Below the pieces are notes generated by a model. That model searched no databases and was not told the DNA's origin. It worked only from the letters and a program-made list of their open reading frames with translations. Position numbers and translations under genes: made by a program. This document shows positions 15,922-24,344 of a stretch of DNA of 35,472 nt, one piece after another. Position 1 is the stretch's first letter. Each line of letters begins with the position of its first letter. The stretch spans positions 9,302 through 44,773 of the forward strand of contig JACRLJ010000101.1 of NCBI GenBank assembly GCA_016215105.1, written 5' to 3'. Source of the DNA: Candidatus Hydrogenedentota bacterium (GTDB lineage: Bacteria > Hydrogenedentota > Hydrogenedentia > Hydrogenedentales > SLHB01).

Positions 15922-17160
15922 CTACTTCTTCACCCGGAGATCCTTCCACAGGATTCCCGCGACGCCCCCGGCGTGCAGTTGCAGCGCGAACGAGCCTTCC
16001 GTCAGTTGCTGTCCCGCGTCCACGAGATCGAGCACGCGAATGCCGTTCACCCACGTGGTGACGTGATTGCCTGCCGACCGAATCTCCATGTCGTTCCATT
16101 CGCCGGGACGAAGCGCATAGGCCTCGAGCGTTTTCGCGTCGGGCGTGACCAGCCAGCCGCGTTTGTAACTCTCGTACACCCACCCCGTCGGACCGGGATA
16201 GCCCGGATCCACTTCGCCCTGTAACCCAGAGATCACGGGATATTGTTTGTCGTCATACTTGATGGTCGAATGGTAGAAGAGGCCGTAGTTGCCGTCCCAA
16301 AGCATTTTGAACGAACCGTGAACCCAGAAGTCCTTGAAGGTTTCTTCCGTGGCGAGATATCCCTCCGACTTCTTCGGCCCGCTGCTGCCGTGAATGACGC
16401 CGTCTTCGATGGTCCACTTTTCCGTGCCCCATTCTTTCCAACCGGCAAGGGACTTTCCGTCGAACAGGGGACGCCAGGTGTCCGCCTCACTTTTGCCAGG
16501 AAGCGGATTAAAAGAGACGTTGCGATACCGGACTTCGGTTTTTTCCTGACCGGGATTCAATGCCGCCTGCAACGCGATACCGCCATCCATGAAGCGCTCA
16601 TCCCGCGCTTTGGCCGCACTCACGCCGTTTACGATGACTTCAATATCTGGACCTTTGACTTTGACGGCCATCGTGTTCCAGTCGTTGGGTTTCACAGCGG
16701 CTTGGGCCTCGGCGGAAGGTTCACCCAACGGCGGTTGACCGTGCGCAGCGAGGACTGACCCCGTGCCGTCTTTCTTGGATGTATCGATATTGGCCTGGTA
16801 CCCGTACATGGTCTTGGGAAGCGAATTGGACGCAACGCCGTCGGGCGCGGGGAGTTTGGGCAACCAGTGGGCGCGGAATTGCAGGCCGCCGTTGGCGGGG
16901 GCCGGAGTTTTGAACTCCAAGTCGATTGAGAAGCTGCGTAGCGCGGGGAGTACACCGCTCTTCACCATGAGCCATCCCATTTCATCGCCTTTTACGCGGC
17001 CGACGATTTCGCCATTCTCGAACGACCACTCGCCGGACAGTTTGTCCCAATTCTTTTCCTGGATGGGGACGACGAGCATGCTGGCATATTCCAATTCAGC
17101 GAAACACATCATGGGCGCCAGTACTGCAATAAACACTATCATTCGCCGCATCACAACCAT
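15922..17160 (-). CDS. Secreted protein with two DUF1080 domains
   Basis: 412 aa. A short signal peptide (MVVMRRMIVFIAVLAPMMCF) is followed by two tandem DUF1080 jelly-roll domains. The first (about 30-220) carries NGGLQFRAHWLP and the second (about 228-412) opens PLFDGKSLAGWKEWG and has NYGLFYHSTIKYDD. Tandem copies suggest one catalytic and one binding domain, or a composite cleft. The family hydrolyses 3-keto-disaccharides in known cases. GGAG lies 7 nt before the ATG at 17158-17160; a GTG one codon earlier is possible. It is 46 bp downstream of a Gfo/Idh/MocA oxidoreductase gene, consistent with oxidation of a glycoside at C3 followed by cleavage; export of one partner means the 3-keto compound would have to cross the membrane. 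Confidence 0.9.
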   Translation of the reverse strand: MVVMRRMIVFIAVLAPMMCFAELEYASMLVVPIQEKNWDKLSGEWSFENGEIVGRVKGDEMGWLMVKSGVLPALRSFSIDLEFKTPAPANGGLQFRAHWLPKLPAPDGVASNSLPKTMYGYQANIDTSKKDGTGSVLAAHGQPPLGEPSAEAQAAVKPNDWNTMAVKVKGPDIEVIVNGVSAAKARDERFMDGGIALQAALNPGQEKTEVRYRNVSFNPLPGKSEADTWRPLFDGKSLAGWKEWGTEKWTIEDGVIHGSSGPKKSEGYLATEETFKDFWVHGSFKMLWDGNYGLFYHSTIKYDDKQYPVISGLQGEVDPGYPGPTGWVYESYKRGWLVTPDAKTLEAYALRPGEWNDMEIRSAGNHVTTWVNGIRVLDLVDAGQQLTEGSFALQLHAGGVAGILWKDLRVKK

Positions 17161-17206
17161 CACGACTCTCCTTTCACGACTTCATAATCCGCCGCACGAT
17201 ACCTGG

Positions 17207-18259
17207 CTACGCAAACGTGACTCGCCGCCCTTCATGCGCGGATTGGTACGCGCCCAGGATCATCTCGACGGCCACACGCCCATCCTGTCCGGTCGCGGGA
17301 GGCGGGGTTTCGCGGATCAAGCTGTCCACCCAGGGGCGCGGCACGGCGCGGATGCGTATGCCGTGGTCGCGCAACGAGGGGATCTCCGGGAACACGTCCC
17401 AGTCGGCGGCGCCGTAGCGGAACATCTTGAGCGGGGGGCCGTCCGGACAATGCGGCACGCCGCAGGACGGGCCGTCGCCGTAGTTCTGGATGATGCACCC
17501 CTTCTCGCCGTAAATCTCGGTGGTATTCTCGGAGACCATGATTGTCGAACTGTTGAGCAGGATTCCCATGGCGCCGCCCTGGAAGCGAAACACCGCTACG
17601 CCGTTGTCGTCGGGCGCCACATTGGTTATAACGTTGTCGATTTCCGCGATGACGCTGACGGGCTTGCCGAAGATCCAATGGAACCAATCCGCGGGATGCG
17701 TGGCGTCGTCCATGAACATGCCCATGTTCTTGTCCGCCTCGATGTGCCAGCGGGTAAGCCCGTTCACGAAGGAATCAACCAGCAGCACCCCGATGCAATG
17801 CCGCCGCCGCACCATGCAAATCTTTCCGAGAGCGCCGGATTGCACCAGTTCGCGCATCTTGATGTTGGCCGGGTCGTGGCGCATCTGAAACCCAATCGCG
17901 AGCGACACCTTTGCTTTTTCGGCGGCCGCAATCATGCGGTCACAGTCCGCAATGGACAACGCCATCGGTTTCTGCACCAGGATATGCTTGCCAGCCTGGG
18001 CCGCCGCCACGGCTAGGTCCGCATGGCGGTTTGTTTCACTGCCTATCATGACCGCCTGGACGTTTGGGTCGCCAAGCACCTCCTCGACCTGCGGGGTGTA
18101 ACGCATGCCGACCCGCTCGCACACCGGTTTGGCGCGCTCCGCGTTGTCGTCATACGCCGCCACCAGCCGCACATCCGGAAATTCCTTCATCACGTCCACG
18201 TACATTTGGACGTGTCCATGCGCAAAACTCAGCACTCCAATACCAATTGGCGCGTTCAT
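17207..18259 (-). CDS. Gfo/Idh/MocA-family NAD(P)-dependent oxidoreductase
   Basis: 350 aa, usual family length. The N-terminal Rossmann fold (MNAPIGIGVLSFAHGHVQMY) and the block HADLAVAAAQAGKHILVQKP are typical; the conserved EKP is QKP here. The C-terminal substrate domain contains WHIEADKNMGMFMDDATHPADW. It probably oxidises a sugar or sugar derivative in the cytoplasm. ATG at 18257-18259 is supported by AAGGAG 5 nt upstream; the frame stays open for 74 more codons, but that stretch is not protein-like. It forms a likely two-gene operon with the double-DUF1080 gene. Confidence 0.9.
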   Translation of the reverse strand: MNAPIGIGVLSFAHGHVQMYVDVMKEFPDVRLVAAYDDNAERAKPVCERVGMRYTPQVEEVLGDPNVQAVMIGSETNRHADLAVAAAQAGKHILVQKPMALSIADCDRMIAAAEKAKVSLAIGFQMRHDPANIKMRELVQSGALGKICMVRRRHCIGVLLVDSFVNGLTRWHIEADKNMGMFMDDATHPADWFHWIFGKPVSVIAEIDNVITNVAPDDNGVAVFRFQGGAMGILLNSSTIMVSENTTEIYGEKGCIIQNYGDGPSCGVPHCPDGPPLKMFRYGAADWDVFPEIPSLRDHGIRIRAVPRPWVDSLIRETPPPATGQDGRVAVEMILGAYQSAHEGRRVTFA

Positions 18260-18528
18260 AACGACTCCTTTTCCCCTCAAGGTGGCCAAACCAGTTCGCT
18301 GAAAATCGAAGAGCCAAGCATACTCAAGAGCGCGCGCCAGGTCCAGCAGAGAACCCCAAGTAACGGCGTTGACAGCGGGAGCGCGATTGTTGTCGAACGG
18401 CGGCGGAAGCGTACGGCGCCGCGCCCGAGCGCTCATGCGGAGAAGCGGCGGCGCCATCTCGACCGGGCTTGTCCAAATCATGGCAGGACCACCTCAGAAG
18501 GCCTTAAGAGCTTGAAAATGCTGGACTT
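18260..18528. other. Intergenic stretch with no recognised gene
   Basis: Between two divergent genes. The minus-strand frame is open but low in complexity and Arg/Ala/Leu-rich, so I do not call it coding. I see no repeat from the other families here. The promoter of the UbiA-like gene begins at 18529. Confidence 0.6.
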
Positions 18529-18558
18529 TTGACAAGCTTACAGACAAGTGACTAAAAT
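18529..18558 (+). promoter_or_regulatory. Strong promoter giving a near-leaderless UbiA mRNA
   Basis: Perfect TTGACA (18529-18534), 18-nt spacer, TAAAAT (18553-18558). With a normal +1 distance the transcript starts near 18565, about 5 nt before the ATG at 18570, and no Shine-Dalgarno sequence can fit. Confidence 0.7.
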
Positions 18559-18569
18559 AACCCATCCTT

Positions 18570-19475
18570 ATGAACGCACACCCTTCATTCGCAGCCACGT
18601 TATTGGCCACCCTCCGTGTCTACCAATGGCCCAAGAACCTACTCGTGTTTGCGGCGTTGTTGTTTGCCCAGCAGATGTTTCACGCTCATATGGTGTTAGA
18701 GAGTTTGGGCGCCTTTGTAGCGTTGTGCGCGGCCTCGAGCGCGGTCTACATCTTCAATGACTTGAAGGACATGGAATCCGACCGGGCACACCCCGAAAAA
18801 CGGAACCGTCCGCTGGCCAGCGGAGAAATCGGAACGGGCGCCGCCGTAGTCCTGATGCTCGTGTTGCTTGTATGCAGCGTTTTGGGCTCTTACCTTCTTC
18901 GGCCTGCCTTTTGCGGCGCGGTGGTGTTCTACCTTCTGCTGATGTTGACGTATACCATTGCGCTCAAGAAGATTATGTTTGTGGATGTGCTTGTGATTGC
19001 AATTGGCTTCGTGTTCCGGGCAATCGCCGGCGCGATTGTGCTCGATGTGGCGTTTTCGAATTGGCTGGCGGTATGCACCTTGTTCCTCGCGTTGTTCTTG
19101 GGACTTGGAAAACGGCGGTGCGAAATCGAGGTTCTCGAGGCCGAGGCCGCCGCGCATCGGGACGTATTGCGGGAATACACCGTTCATCACCTGGATTCAC
19201 TGTTAACCATAATGGCGGCATGCACGTTGCTCACGTATACTATTTACACGTGTTCGCCGGAAGTCGTACACCGCTTAGGCACCGACAAGCTCTATGTGAC
19301 ATTGCCGTTTGTGGTTTACGGTCTGTTTCGGTACTTGCATTTGATTCATCACAAGAATGGCGGAGGGGATCCCAGCCGGACCCTTCTCAAGGATGGGCCT
19401 CTCGCCCTTACCGTGGCGCTATGGGGTGTGGCATGCACGGTCATTATCTACGGAGGTATGTGGCGTTATGAGTAA
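18570..19475 (+). CDS. UbiA-superfamily prenyltransferase, DPPR-synthase-like
   Basis: 301 aa, polytopic with about 8-9 hydrophobic segments. The signature NDLKDMESDRAHPEKRNRPL (residues about 65-84) is the NDxxDxxxD motif in the form found in decaprenyl-phosphate phosphoribosyltransferases (Rv3806c type): HPxKxxRP follows. It would transfer a phosphoribosyl or similar group to a polyprenyl phosphate at the inner membrane. VRVYQWPKNLLVF-like opening (LRVYQWPKNLLVFAALLF) is also typical. The gene's last codons overlap the next gene by 8 bp, so the two are probably translationally coupled. There is no ribosome site before the ATG, consistent with the near-leaderless promoter. No arabinan genes are visible nearby, so its lipid product is unknown. 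Confidence 0.88.
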   Translation: MNAHPSFAATLLATLRVYQWPKNLLVFAALLFAQQMFHAHMVLESLGAFVALCAASSAVYIFNDLKDMESDRAHPEKRNRPLASGEIGTGAAVVLMLVLLVCSVLGSYLLRPAFCGAVVFYLLLMLTYTIALKKIMFVDVLVIAIGFVFRAIAGAIVLDVAFSNWLAVCTLFLALFLGLGKRRCEIEVLEAEAAAHRDVLREYTVHHLDSLLTIMAACTLLTYTIYTCSPEVVHRLGTDKLYVTLPFVVYGLFRYLHLIHHKNGGGDPSRTLLKDGPLALTVALWGVACTVIIYGGMWRYE

Positions 19476-20541
19476 GGTAGCGATTCTGAAGACCACACCG
19501 GCAACGGTGATTGCGGACTATAAGCGGCTGCTCGATATGGCGGACTTCGAAAAGCATATTCCGAAGGACAAGACCGTCATCATCAAGGACAACATTTCGT
19601 GGCACTACATGTACCCGGGCGCGAACACGACGCCGTGGCAGCTTGAAGCGCTGATCCAGTATTTGCAGGAGCGCGGGTACAAGGATATCTCGGCAGTCCA
19701 GAACAAGACGGTGGTGATCAACGCCCCCCTGGGCGAGCGCAACAATAAATTCGACGTTATTCTCAAGAAATACCGCATCCCGGTGCTGTACAACTACAAG
19801 CCGAGCGACATGAAATGGGTGAAATACACCCCGAAAGCGAAGATGCTCGTGCTGGACCGCATCTTTCCCGAAGGAATCATGATCCCGGAATACTTCTTCG
19901 GAAAGAGCATCGTGCATCTGCCGACCATCAAGTGCCACATCTATAGCACCATGACCGGCGCAATGAAGAACGAGTTCGGCGGTTTGCTAAACACCCGGCG
20001 GCATTACACCCACACGCACATCCACGAGACCCTGATCGATCTTCTGGCCATTCAACAGGAAATTCACACCGGGATCTTCGCCATCACCGATGGAACCACC
20101 TGCGGGAACGGCCCCGGACCGCGCTGCATGATCCCGGTGCAGAAGGACTACATCATGGCCAGCGCCGATTCCGTCGCGATCGACTGCGTGGCGACGCACA
20201 TGATGGGGCTCGACGAACGCAAGGTGCGGTGCGTCTGGAAGGGGCACGAGCGCGGGCTCGGCACGGGAAAATTCGAAGAAATCGAGATTGTCGGAGAGGA
20301 CGTCTCGAAGGTGAACTTTGGGTTTGATGTGGGCGCCACTTTCGCCAGCCGGGTGGGCCACGTGATGTGGTTTGGTCCGCTGAAGAAGCTCCAGAAACTG
20401 TTCTTCCATACCCCGCTGGTGCATGCGTTCATCCTGGGTTCGATGACCTACCATGACTACTTCTGGTACCCGGTCTACGGCAGGAAGGTCGTCAACGAAT
20501 GGATGAAGACGCCCTGGGGTAAATTGTTCGAATCGTACTGA
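19468..20541 (+). CDS. DUF362-domain protein
   Basis: 357 aa. The DUF362 fold is indicated by VAILKTTPATVIADYKRLLD at the start, IVHLPTIKCHIYSTMTGAMK near the middle and the conserved NEFGGLL and DGTTCGNGPGPR. The family is poorly characterised; some members carry added ferredoxin domains, but none is seen here (few Cys, no CxxCxxC). ATG at 19468-19470 overlaps the UbiA-like gene by 8 bp, with GGAGG 11 nt upstream; a frame open further upstream lies wholly inside the UbiA gene. The tight coupling suggests work on the same lipid-linked product. The C-terminus (HDYFWYPVYGRKVVNEWMKT) is aromatic-rich and may touch the membrane. Confidence 0.87.
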   Translation: MSKVAILKTTPATVIADYKRLLDMADFEKHIPKDKTVIIKDNISWHYMYPGANTTPWQLEALIQYLQERGYKDISAVQNKTVVINAPLGERNNKFDVILKKYRIPVLYNYKPSDMKWVKYTPKAKMLVLDRIFPEGIMIPEYFFGKSIVHLPTIKCHIYSTMTGAMKNEFGGLLNTRRHYTHTHIHETLIDLLAIQQEIHTGIFAITDGTTCGNGPGPRCMIPVQKDYIMASADSVAIDCVATHMMGLDERKVRCVWKGHERGLGTGKFEEIEIVGEDVSKVNFGFDVGATFASRVGHVMWFGPLKKLQKLFFHTPLVHAFILGSMTYHDYFWYPVYGRKVVNEWMKTPWGKLFESY

Positions 20542-20604
20542 GTGGAGCGCCGTGCAACGGCCCTCCAGGAGCTACCATAACGACTGTATGGGAACAAACG
20601 CGGC

Positions 20605-21924
20605 ATGAATGCACTAACCACGACATTTGGCATCAGCATGGATTTTGTGGCGGCGATCATCCTCGGCGGCGGGCGTGGTACACGGTTGTACCCATTAACC
20701 GCCGAACGAGCGAAGCCGGCTGTTCCGCTGGGCGGCAAATACCGTCTGGTGGACATTCCACTCAGCAACTGCATACATTCCGGACTAAATCGTATCTTCG
20801 TGATGACCCAGTTCAACAGCACGTCGCTGAACCGGCACGTCACGGATTGCTATAAGTTCGACAATTTCTCCAACGGGTTTGTCGAGATTCTCGCCGCGAC
20901 ACAGACCGAGAGCGGCGACGACTGGTATCAAGGCACCGCGGACGCCGTTCGCAAGCATCTCAAGCACATTTTGAACGTCAAGGCGGATCACTTTCTGATC
21001 TTGTCCGGCGATCAGTTGTACCGCATGGATTACCGGAGTCTCCTGGCCACTCACCTGAGGTCCAACGCGGACATCACCGTCTCCGCGCTTCCGGTCACGA
21101 AAGAGGCGGCGAGAAGCTTTGGGATTCTGCGCGTTCAAAACAACGGGCGCATCCATGAATTCGTCGAGAAGCCGAGCACGGATGACGAACTGGCGAACTT
21201 GGTTACGCCAAGCCGGGTGTTTGAACGGTCCGGCCTGAGCGCGGAAGGGGGCCGCAATTACCTGGGATCGATGGGCGTATATCTATTCCGGCGGGATGTT
21301 CTCGAGGATATTCTGGCCCGCCGTCAGGATTGGGTGGACTTCGGCCAGCACGTCATTCCGCGATCCTTGCGGAACCGGCGCGTTTTTGCGCATCTGTTTT
21401 CCGGATTTTGGGAAGACATCGGAACGGTGCGTTCGTACTACGAGGTGAGCATGCATCTGGCGGCTCCGGACCCGCCGTTCGAGTTCCACGATCCGCACCA
21501 AGTAATCTATACGCGCGCGCGTCATCTCCCAGGTTCGCGCCTTCAAGGCGCGGTAGTCAGCGACTCTATCGTTTGCGAAGGCAGCCGCATCACCGGTGCC
21601 ACGATCGTAAATTGCATTGTAGGCATTCGCAGCATCATTCAGCGCGGCGCCCAGCTTGAACGAAGCATCGTGATGGGGGCCGACTATTACGAGGCGGATA
21701 ATCCCTCCGACACGGCCGCGTCCTCTGCTGTCCCGATTGGCATCGGCCGTAATTCACGCATCACCGGCGCCATCATTGACAAGAACGCCCGTATCGGAAA
21801 GGGTGTCGTGATTCGCGGCTCGCGGAAATTAAAGGATTCGAGCGGTAACGGATATGCGATCCGAGATGGCATCGTAATCGTTCTGAAGAATGCTGTGATT
21901 CCAGACGGAACGCAGATTGGCTAG
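20605..21924 (+). CDS. glgC: Glucose-1-phosphate adenylyltransferase
   Basis: 439 aa. The nucleotidyltransferase motif is IILGGGRGTRLYPLTAERAK followed by PAVPLGGKYRLVDIPLSNCI. YQGTADAVRKHLKHI and the left-handed beta-helix C-terminal part (DSIVCEGSRITGATIVNCIV) complete an ADP-glucose pyrophosphorylase, closest in style to cyanobacterial/plant enzymes. It makes ADP-glucose from glucose-1-phosphate and ATP for glycogen. The start is uncertain: ATG 20605 or ATG 20638, neither with a good ribosome site; the later one aligns better with the family. The C-terminus is IPDGTQIG, with the TAG stop lying inside a copy of the dispersed repeat. Confidence 0.94.
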   Translation: MNALTTTFGISMDFVAAIILGGGRGTRLYPLTAERAKPAVPLGGKYRLVDIPLSNCIHSGLNRIFVMTQFNSTSLNRHVTDCYKFDNFSNGFVEILAATQTESGDDWYQGTADAVRKHLKHILNVKADHFLILSGDQLYRMDYRSLLATHLRSNADITVSALPVTKEAARSFGILRVQNNGRIHEFVEKPSTDDELANLVTPSRVFERSGLSAEGGRNYLGSMGVYLFRRDVLEDILARRQDWVDFGQHVIPRSLRNRRVFAHLFSGFWEDIGTVRSYYEVSMHLAAPDPPFEFHDPHQVIYTRARHLPGSRLQGAVVSDSIVCEGSRITGATIVNCIVGIRSIIQRGAQLERSIVMGADYYEADNPSDTAASSAVPIGIGRNSRITGAIIDKNARIGKGVVIRGSRKLKDSSGNGYAIRDGIVIVLKNAVIPDGTQIG

Positions 21925-21961
21925 GAATTCGACCAGAAAGTTGGCTTTTTGACGCGGCGCG
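21921..21961 (+). repeat. Dispersed hairpin repeat, copy B, containing the glgC stop codon
   Basis: Prefix CTAGGAATTC then CCAGAAAGTTGGCTTTTTGA and GCGGCGCG. The TAG of the prefix (21922-21924) is the stop codon of glgC. The core forms a 7-bp stem (CAGAAAG with CTTTTTG) around a TTGG loop. Confidence 0.7.
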
Positions 21962-22038
21962 AAGGTTTGGCTCGAGACAGGCCGGGCCGTGTTTGTGGTT
22001 TTGCCGATTGCCGTTCATCCATGGGAGGAAAACAGACT

Positions 22039-22617
22039 ATGACGAACCAGCCGCTGCAAGACACTTACATGATTCGCAAGAAGGTCTTCAAACTGTTTGG
22101 CGAAGCATTCCACATCTATGATGCGGCCGGAAATGTCGTCTTCTACTCGAAACTGAAGGCCTTCAAACTCAAGGAGGACATTCGGCTCTACACCGGGGAA
22201 GACATGCGCACCGAAGTCCTCACGATCAAGGCACGCAACATCATTGATTTTTCGGCGGCCTACGATGTCGTGGATGCGTTGACCGGTGAGAAAGCCGGCG
22301 CGCTGAAACGCAAAGGACTCAAGTCGCTTCTGCAGGATGAGTGGATCATTCTGGACCCCGACGACCGCGAAATAGGCTCGATTCGAGAAGACAGCCTTCT
22401 TCTGGCGCTATTGCGCCGTTTCGCGACCGGCCTGATTCCGCAGGGGTTCACAGTCGATGTGGGCGGGAAGACGGTGGCTACCTTCAAGCGCCTTTTCAAT
22501 CCGTTCATATTGAAGATGACTGTCGATTTCTCGCTGGATCCGGCACGGCTCCTGGACCGGCGGCTGGGATTGGCCGGTGCGATACTCCTGAGCGCGGTCG
22601 AAGGCCGTCAGAACTAG
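22039..22617 (+). CDS. LURP-one-related (tubby-like fold) protein
   Basis: 192 aa, no signal peptide. The pattern MIRKKVFKLFGEAFHIYDAA, then VVFYSKLKAFKLKEDIRLYT, and DEWIILDPDDREIGSIREDS is that of the LURP-one-related/YxjI family, a 12-stranded barrel around a central helix. Bacterial members have no settled function; the tubby-like fold suggests membrane-phosphoinositide or scramblase-type roles in eukaryotes. ATG at 22039 has GGAGG 10 nt upstream; an ATG 18 nt earlier overlaps that ribosome site and the frame upstream is not protein-like. It follows glgC by 114 bp and is convergent with the PilT-like gene. Confidence 0.83.
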   Translation: MTNQPLQDTYMIRKKVFKLFGEAFHIYDAAGNVVFYSKLKAFKLKEDIRLYTGEDMRTEVLTIKARNIIDFSAAYDVVDALTGEKAGALKRKGLKSLLQDEWIILDPDDREIGSIREDSLLLALLRRFATGLIPQGFTVDVGGKTVATFKRLFNPFILKMTVDFSLDPARLLDRRLGLAGAILLSAVEGRQN

Positions 22618-22638
22618 AAGCGCGCACACGAATCGGCG

Positions 22639-24129
22639 CTACTTGAGGAGTTTGCGGCCTTCGGTAGACTTGATCCCGGTGATGACGCGCTCGAAGCCTT
22701 CCTCGTTCGCGCAAGCCGATACCGCTTCCTCTTTCGTCACGACGCCGCGCTTGTAGAGATCCACCGCGTACTGGTCGAAGCTTTTCATATCCGAATCCAC
22801 TTCGATGATGTTGTGCAGTTTGTCGATCTCGCCTTCGAGAATCGCGTCGCGCACGATGGGACGCCCGCCAAGCAGGATTTCGACACAGGGAATTCGGCCT
22901 CCGCCTTTGCGCCGGAGAAGACGCTGGCACACGACCCCTTTGAGCGTATACGCCAATTCCTGACGGATCAGGTCGCGTTCAGATTGCGGGAAGTAGCTGA
23001 TGACCCGGTTCACCGTGTCCACGGCGGTCATGGTGTGCAGCGTACTGAACACCAAATGCCCGGTCTCCGCGGCGCTGATGGCAGCGCGAATCGTTTCCAT
23101 GTCGCGCATTTCGCCTACCATGATCACGTCCGGGTCTTCGCGCAAGGCGCCGCGCAACGCGTTCGCGAACGAGAAGGTGTCCCGACCCACTTGGCGCTGC
23201 GAGATAATGGCCTTCTTGTCCCGGTACACGAATTCGATCGGGTCTTCGATAGCAATCACGTGGGCGTGGCGAACGCTGTTGATGTAATCAACCATGGAGG
23301 ATAGCGTGGTCGACTTGCCGCTACCGGTGATACCGCAAACCAGGAACAGCCCGCGGTGGGCGTCAGCGATGTCGCGAACCACTCGCGGGATCTCGAGGGA
23401 GTCAAACGGCAAGGGTTCTTCGGGAATGAGGCGGATGGCAATGGCCATGGCGCCTTGTTTGAAGTACCCGCTGCACCTCAGATATCCGATGCCGGCGGAG
23501 TGATACTGGAAACTGACTTCGCGTTCCGCCTCAAGCTTGTCAACCTGTTCCTGGCCTCCCAGTTGGAAGACGATTTCCTCCATATCCGCCGCGCTCAGAG
23601 CGGGAAGATCCAACGGGTTCAAGTCGTTGTCAATCCGGAGATACGGCGCCGCGCCGGCGCGCAGGTGCAAGTCGGAGGCTTTCCGGTTCTGCATTTCCTC
23701 GACGAGCCAGTTGATGTTGATGTTGTTCCGCTTGTACTCGCCAACCTTGACATGCCACGACTGCGAACGAAGCGAGTGGACGGCGTGGGATTCGACGACT
23801 GTGTCCACGGCGGCCAGTTGCGCCAATTGCCTCCACTCAAAGGACGGCAGATCGATAGCGCAGGCCCCATTGACCAATTGAATCTGGCTGGGGATACCGT
23901 GAGATTCTAGTACGCCGGACATCTGCTGGGTGTCCGCGCCCTCTTTTGCCGTGAAAGCGATCCGGATCATGTCGACGCGCTTGGAAATATCCGAGGCCTT
24001 TGCCAGAATCTGGCAATCCCGTGTATCGAACTGGACCTCGGTAGGTACGCCGCTTTGCCGAATCAATTCGGACATGCCGGTAAGGAAGACGTCGAGAATA
24101 GTACTCGTGGATCGTGTGCCGATGACCAT
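22639..24129 (-). CDS. pilT: PilT-like secretion/twitching ATPase with N-terminal extension
   Basis: 496 aa; classical PilT is about 345 aa. From about residue 140 (WLVEEMQNRKASDLHLRAGA) it is a standard PilT: Walker A GITGSGKSTT (266-275), Asp box IEDPIEFVY (294-302), Walker B LREDPDVIMVGEMRD (329-343), His box TGHLVFSTLHT (356-366). The first 130 residues are an additional domain I do not recognise (TILDVFLTGMSELIRQSGVP onward). It powers pilus retraction or another type IV-pilus-like motor at the inner membrane. The start is uncertain: ATG 24127-24129 fits the domain start but has only weak GGAA upstream; ATG at 24199-24201 is an alternative. No other pilus gene is in the window. Confidence 0.9.
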   Translation of the reverse strand: MVIGTRSTSTILDVFLTGMSELIRQSGVPTEVQFDTRDCQILAKASDISKRVDMIRIAFTAKEGADTQQMSGVLESHGIPSQIQLVNGACAIDLPSFEWRQLAQLAAVDTVVESHAVHSLRSQSWHVKVGEYKRNNININWLVEEMQNRKASDLHLRAGAAPYLRIDNDLNPLDLPALSAADMEEIVFQLGGQEQVDKLEAEREVSFQYHSAGIGYLRCSGYFKQGAMAIAIRLIPEEPLPFDSLEIPRVVRDIADAHRGLFLVCGITGSGKSTTLSSMVDYINSVRHAHVIAIEDPIEFVYRDKKAIISQRQVGRDTFSFANALRGALREDPDVIMVGEMRDMETIRAAISAAETGHLVFSTLHTMTAVDTVNRVISYFPQSERDLIRQELAYTLKGVVCQRLLRRKGGGRIPCVEILLGGRPIVRDAILEGEIDKLHNIIEVDSDMKSFDQYAVDLYKRGVVTKEEAVSACANEEGFERVITGIKSTEGRKLLK

Positions 24130-24257
24130 GGAGGAAGTTCCGTGCGTTGGGGCTGCTACCAATGGATGACGATCTTTTCGACAAGGAAGAGAGTCTAGCA
24201 TGACCCCGAGTGGCCTGTCAAAGGAAACGCGGTCAAATTGGGCGAATTTGTTTGTTA

Positions 24258-24287
24258 TGGACACGGAGTCTCGATTCTTTGGATAAT
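24258..24287 (+). promoter_or_regulatory. Promoter of the MbfA-like operon
   Basis: TGGACA (24258-24263, five of six), 18-nt spacer, GATAAT (24282-24287, five of six). Transcription would begin near 24294, which rules out a longer reading frame starting at 24210 and supports the GTG at 24345. Confidence 0.55.
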
Positions 24288-24344
24288 GTAAAACCTGCGC
24301 ATGCCGCCGCGCAGATCCGGCGGCGCGCAGATGGAGTTCGATTC

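Noticed and set aside
16763-18016. 417-codon open frame opposite the Gfo/Idh/MocA and DUF1080 genes
   Set aside because: It crosses two well-supported genes on the other strand and has no recognisable motif.
24210-24344. N-terminal extension of the MbfA-type protein from an upstream start
   Set aside because: The best promoter starts transcription near 24294, and GTG 24345 has a ribosome site at the point where family similarity begins.
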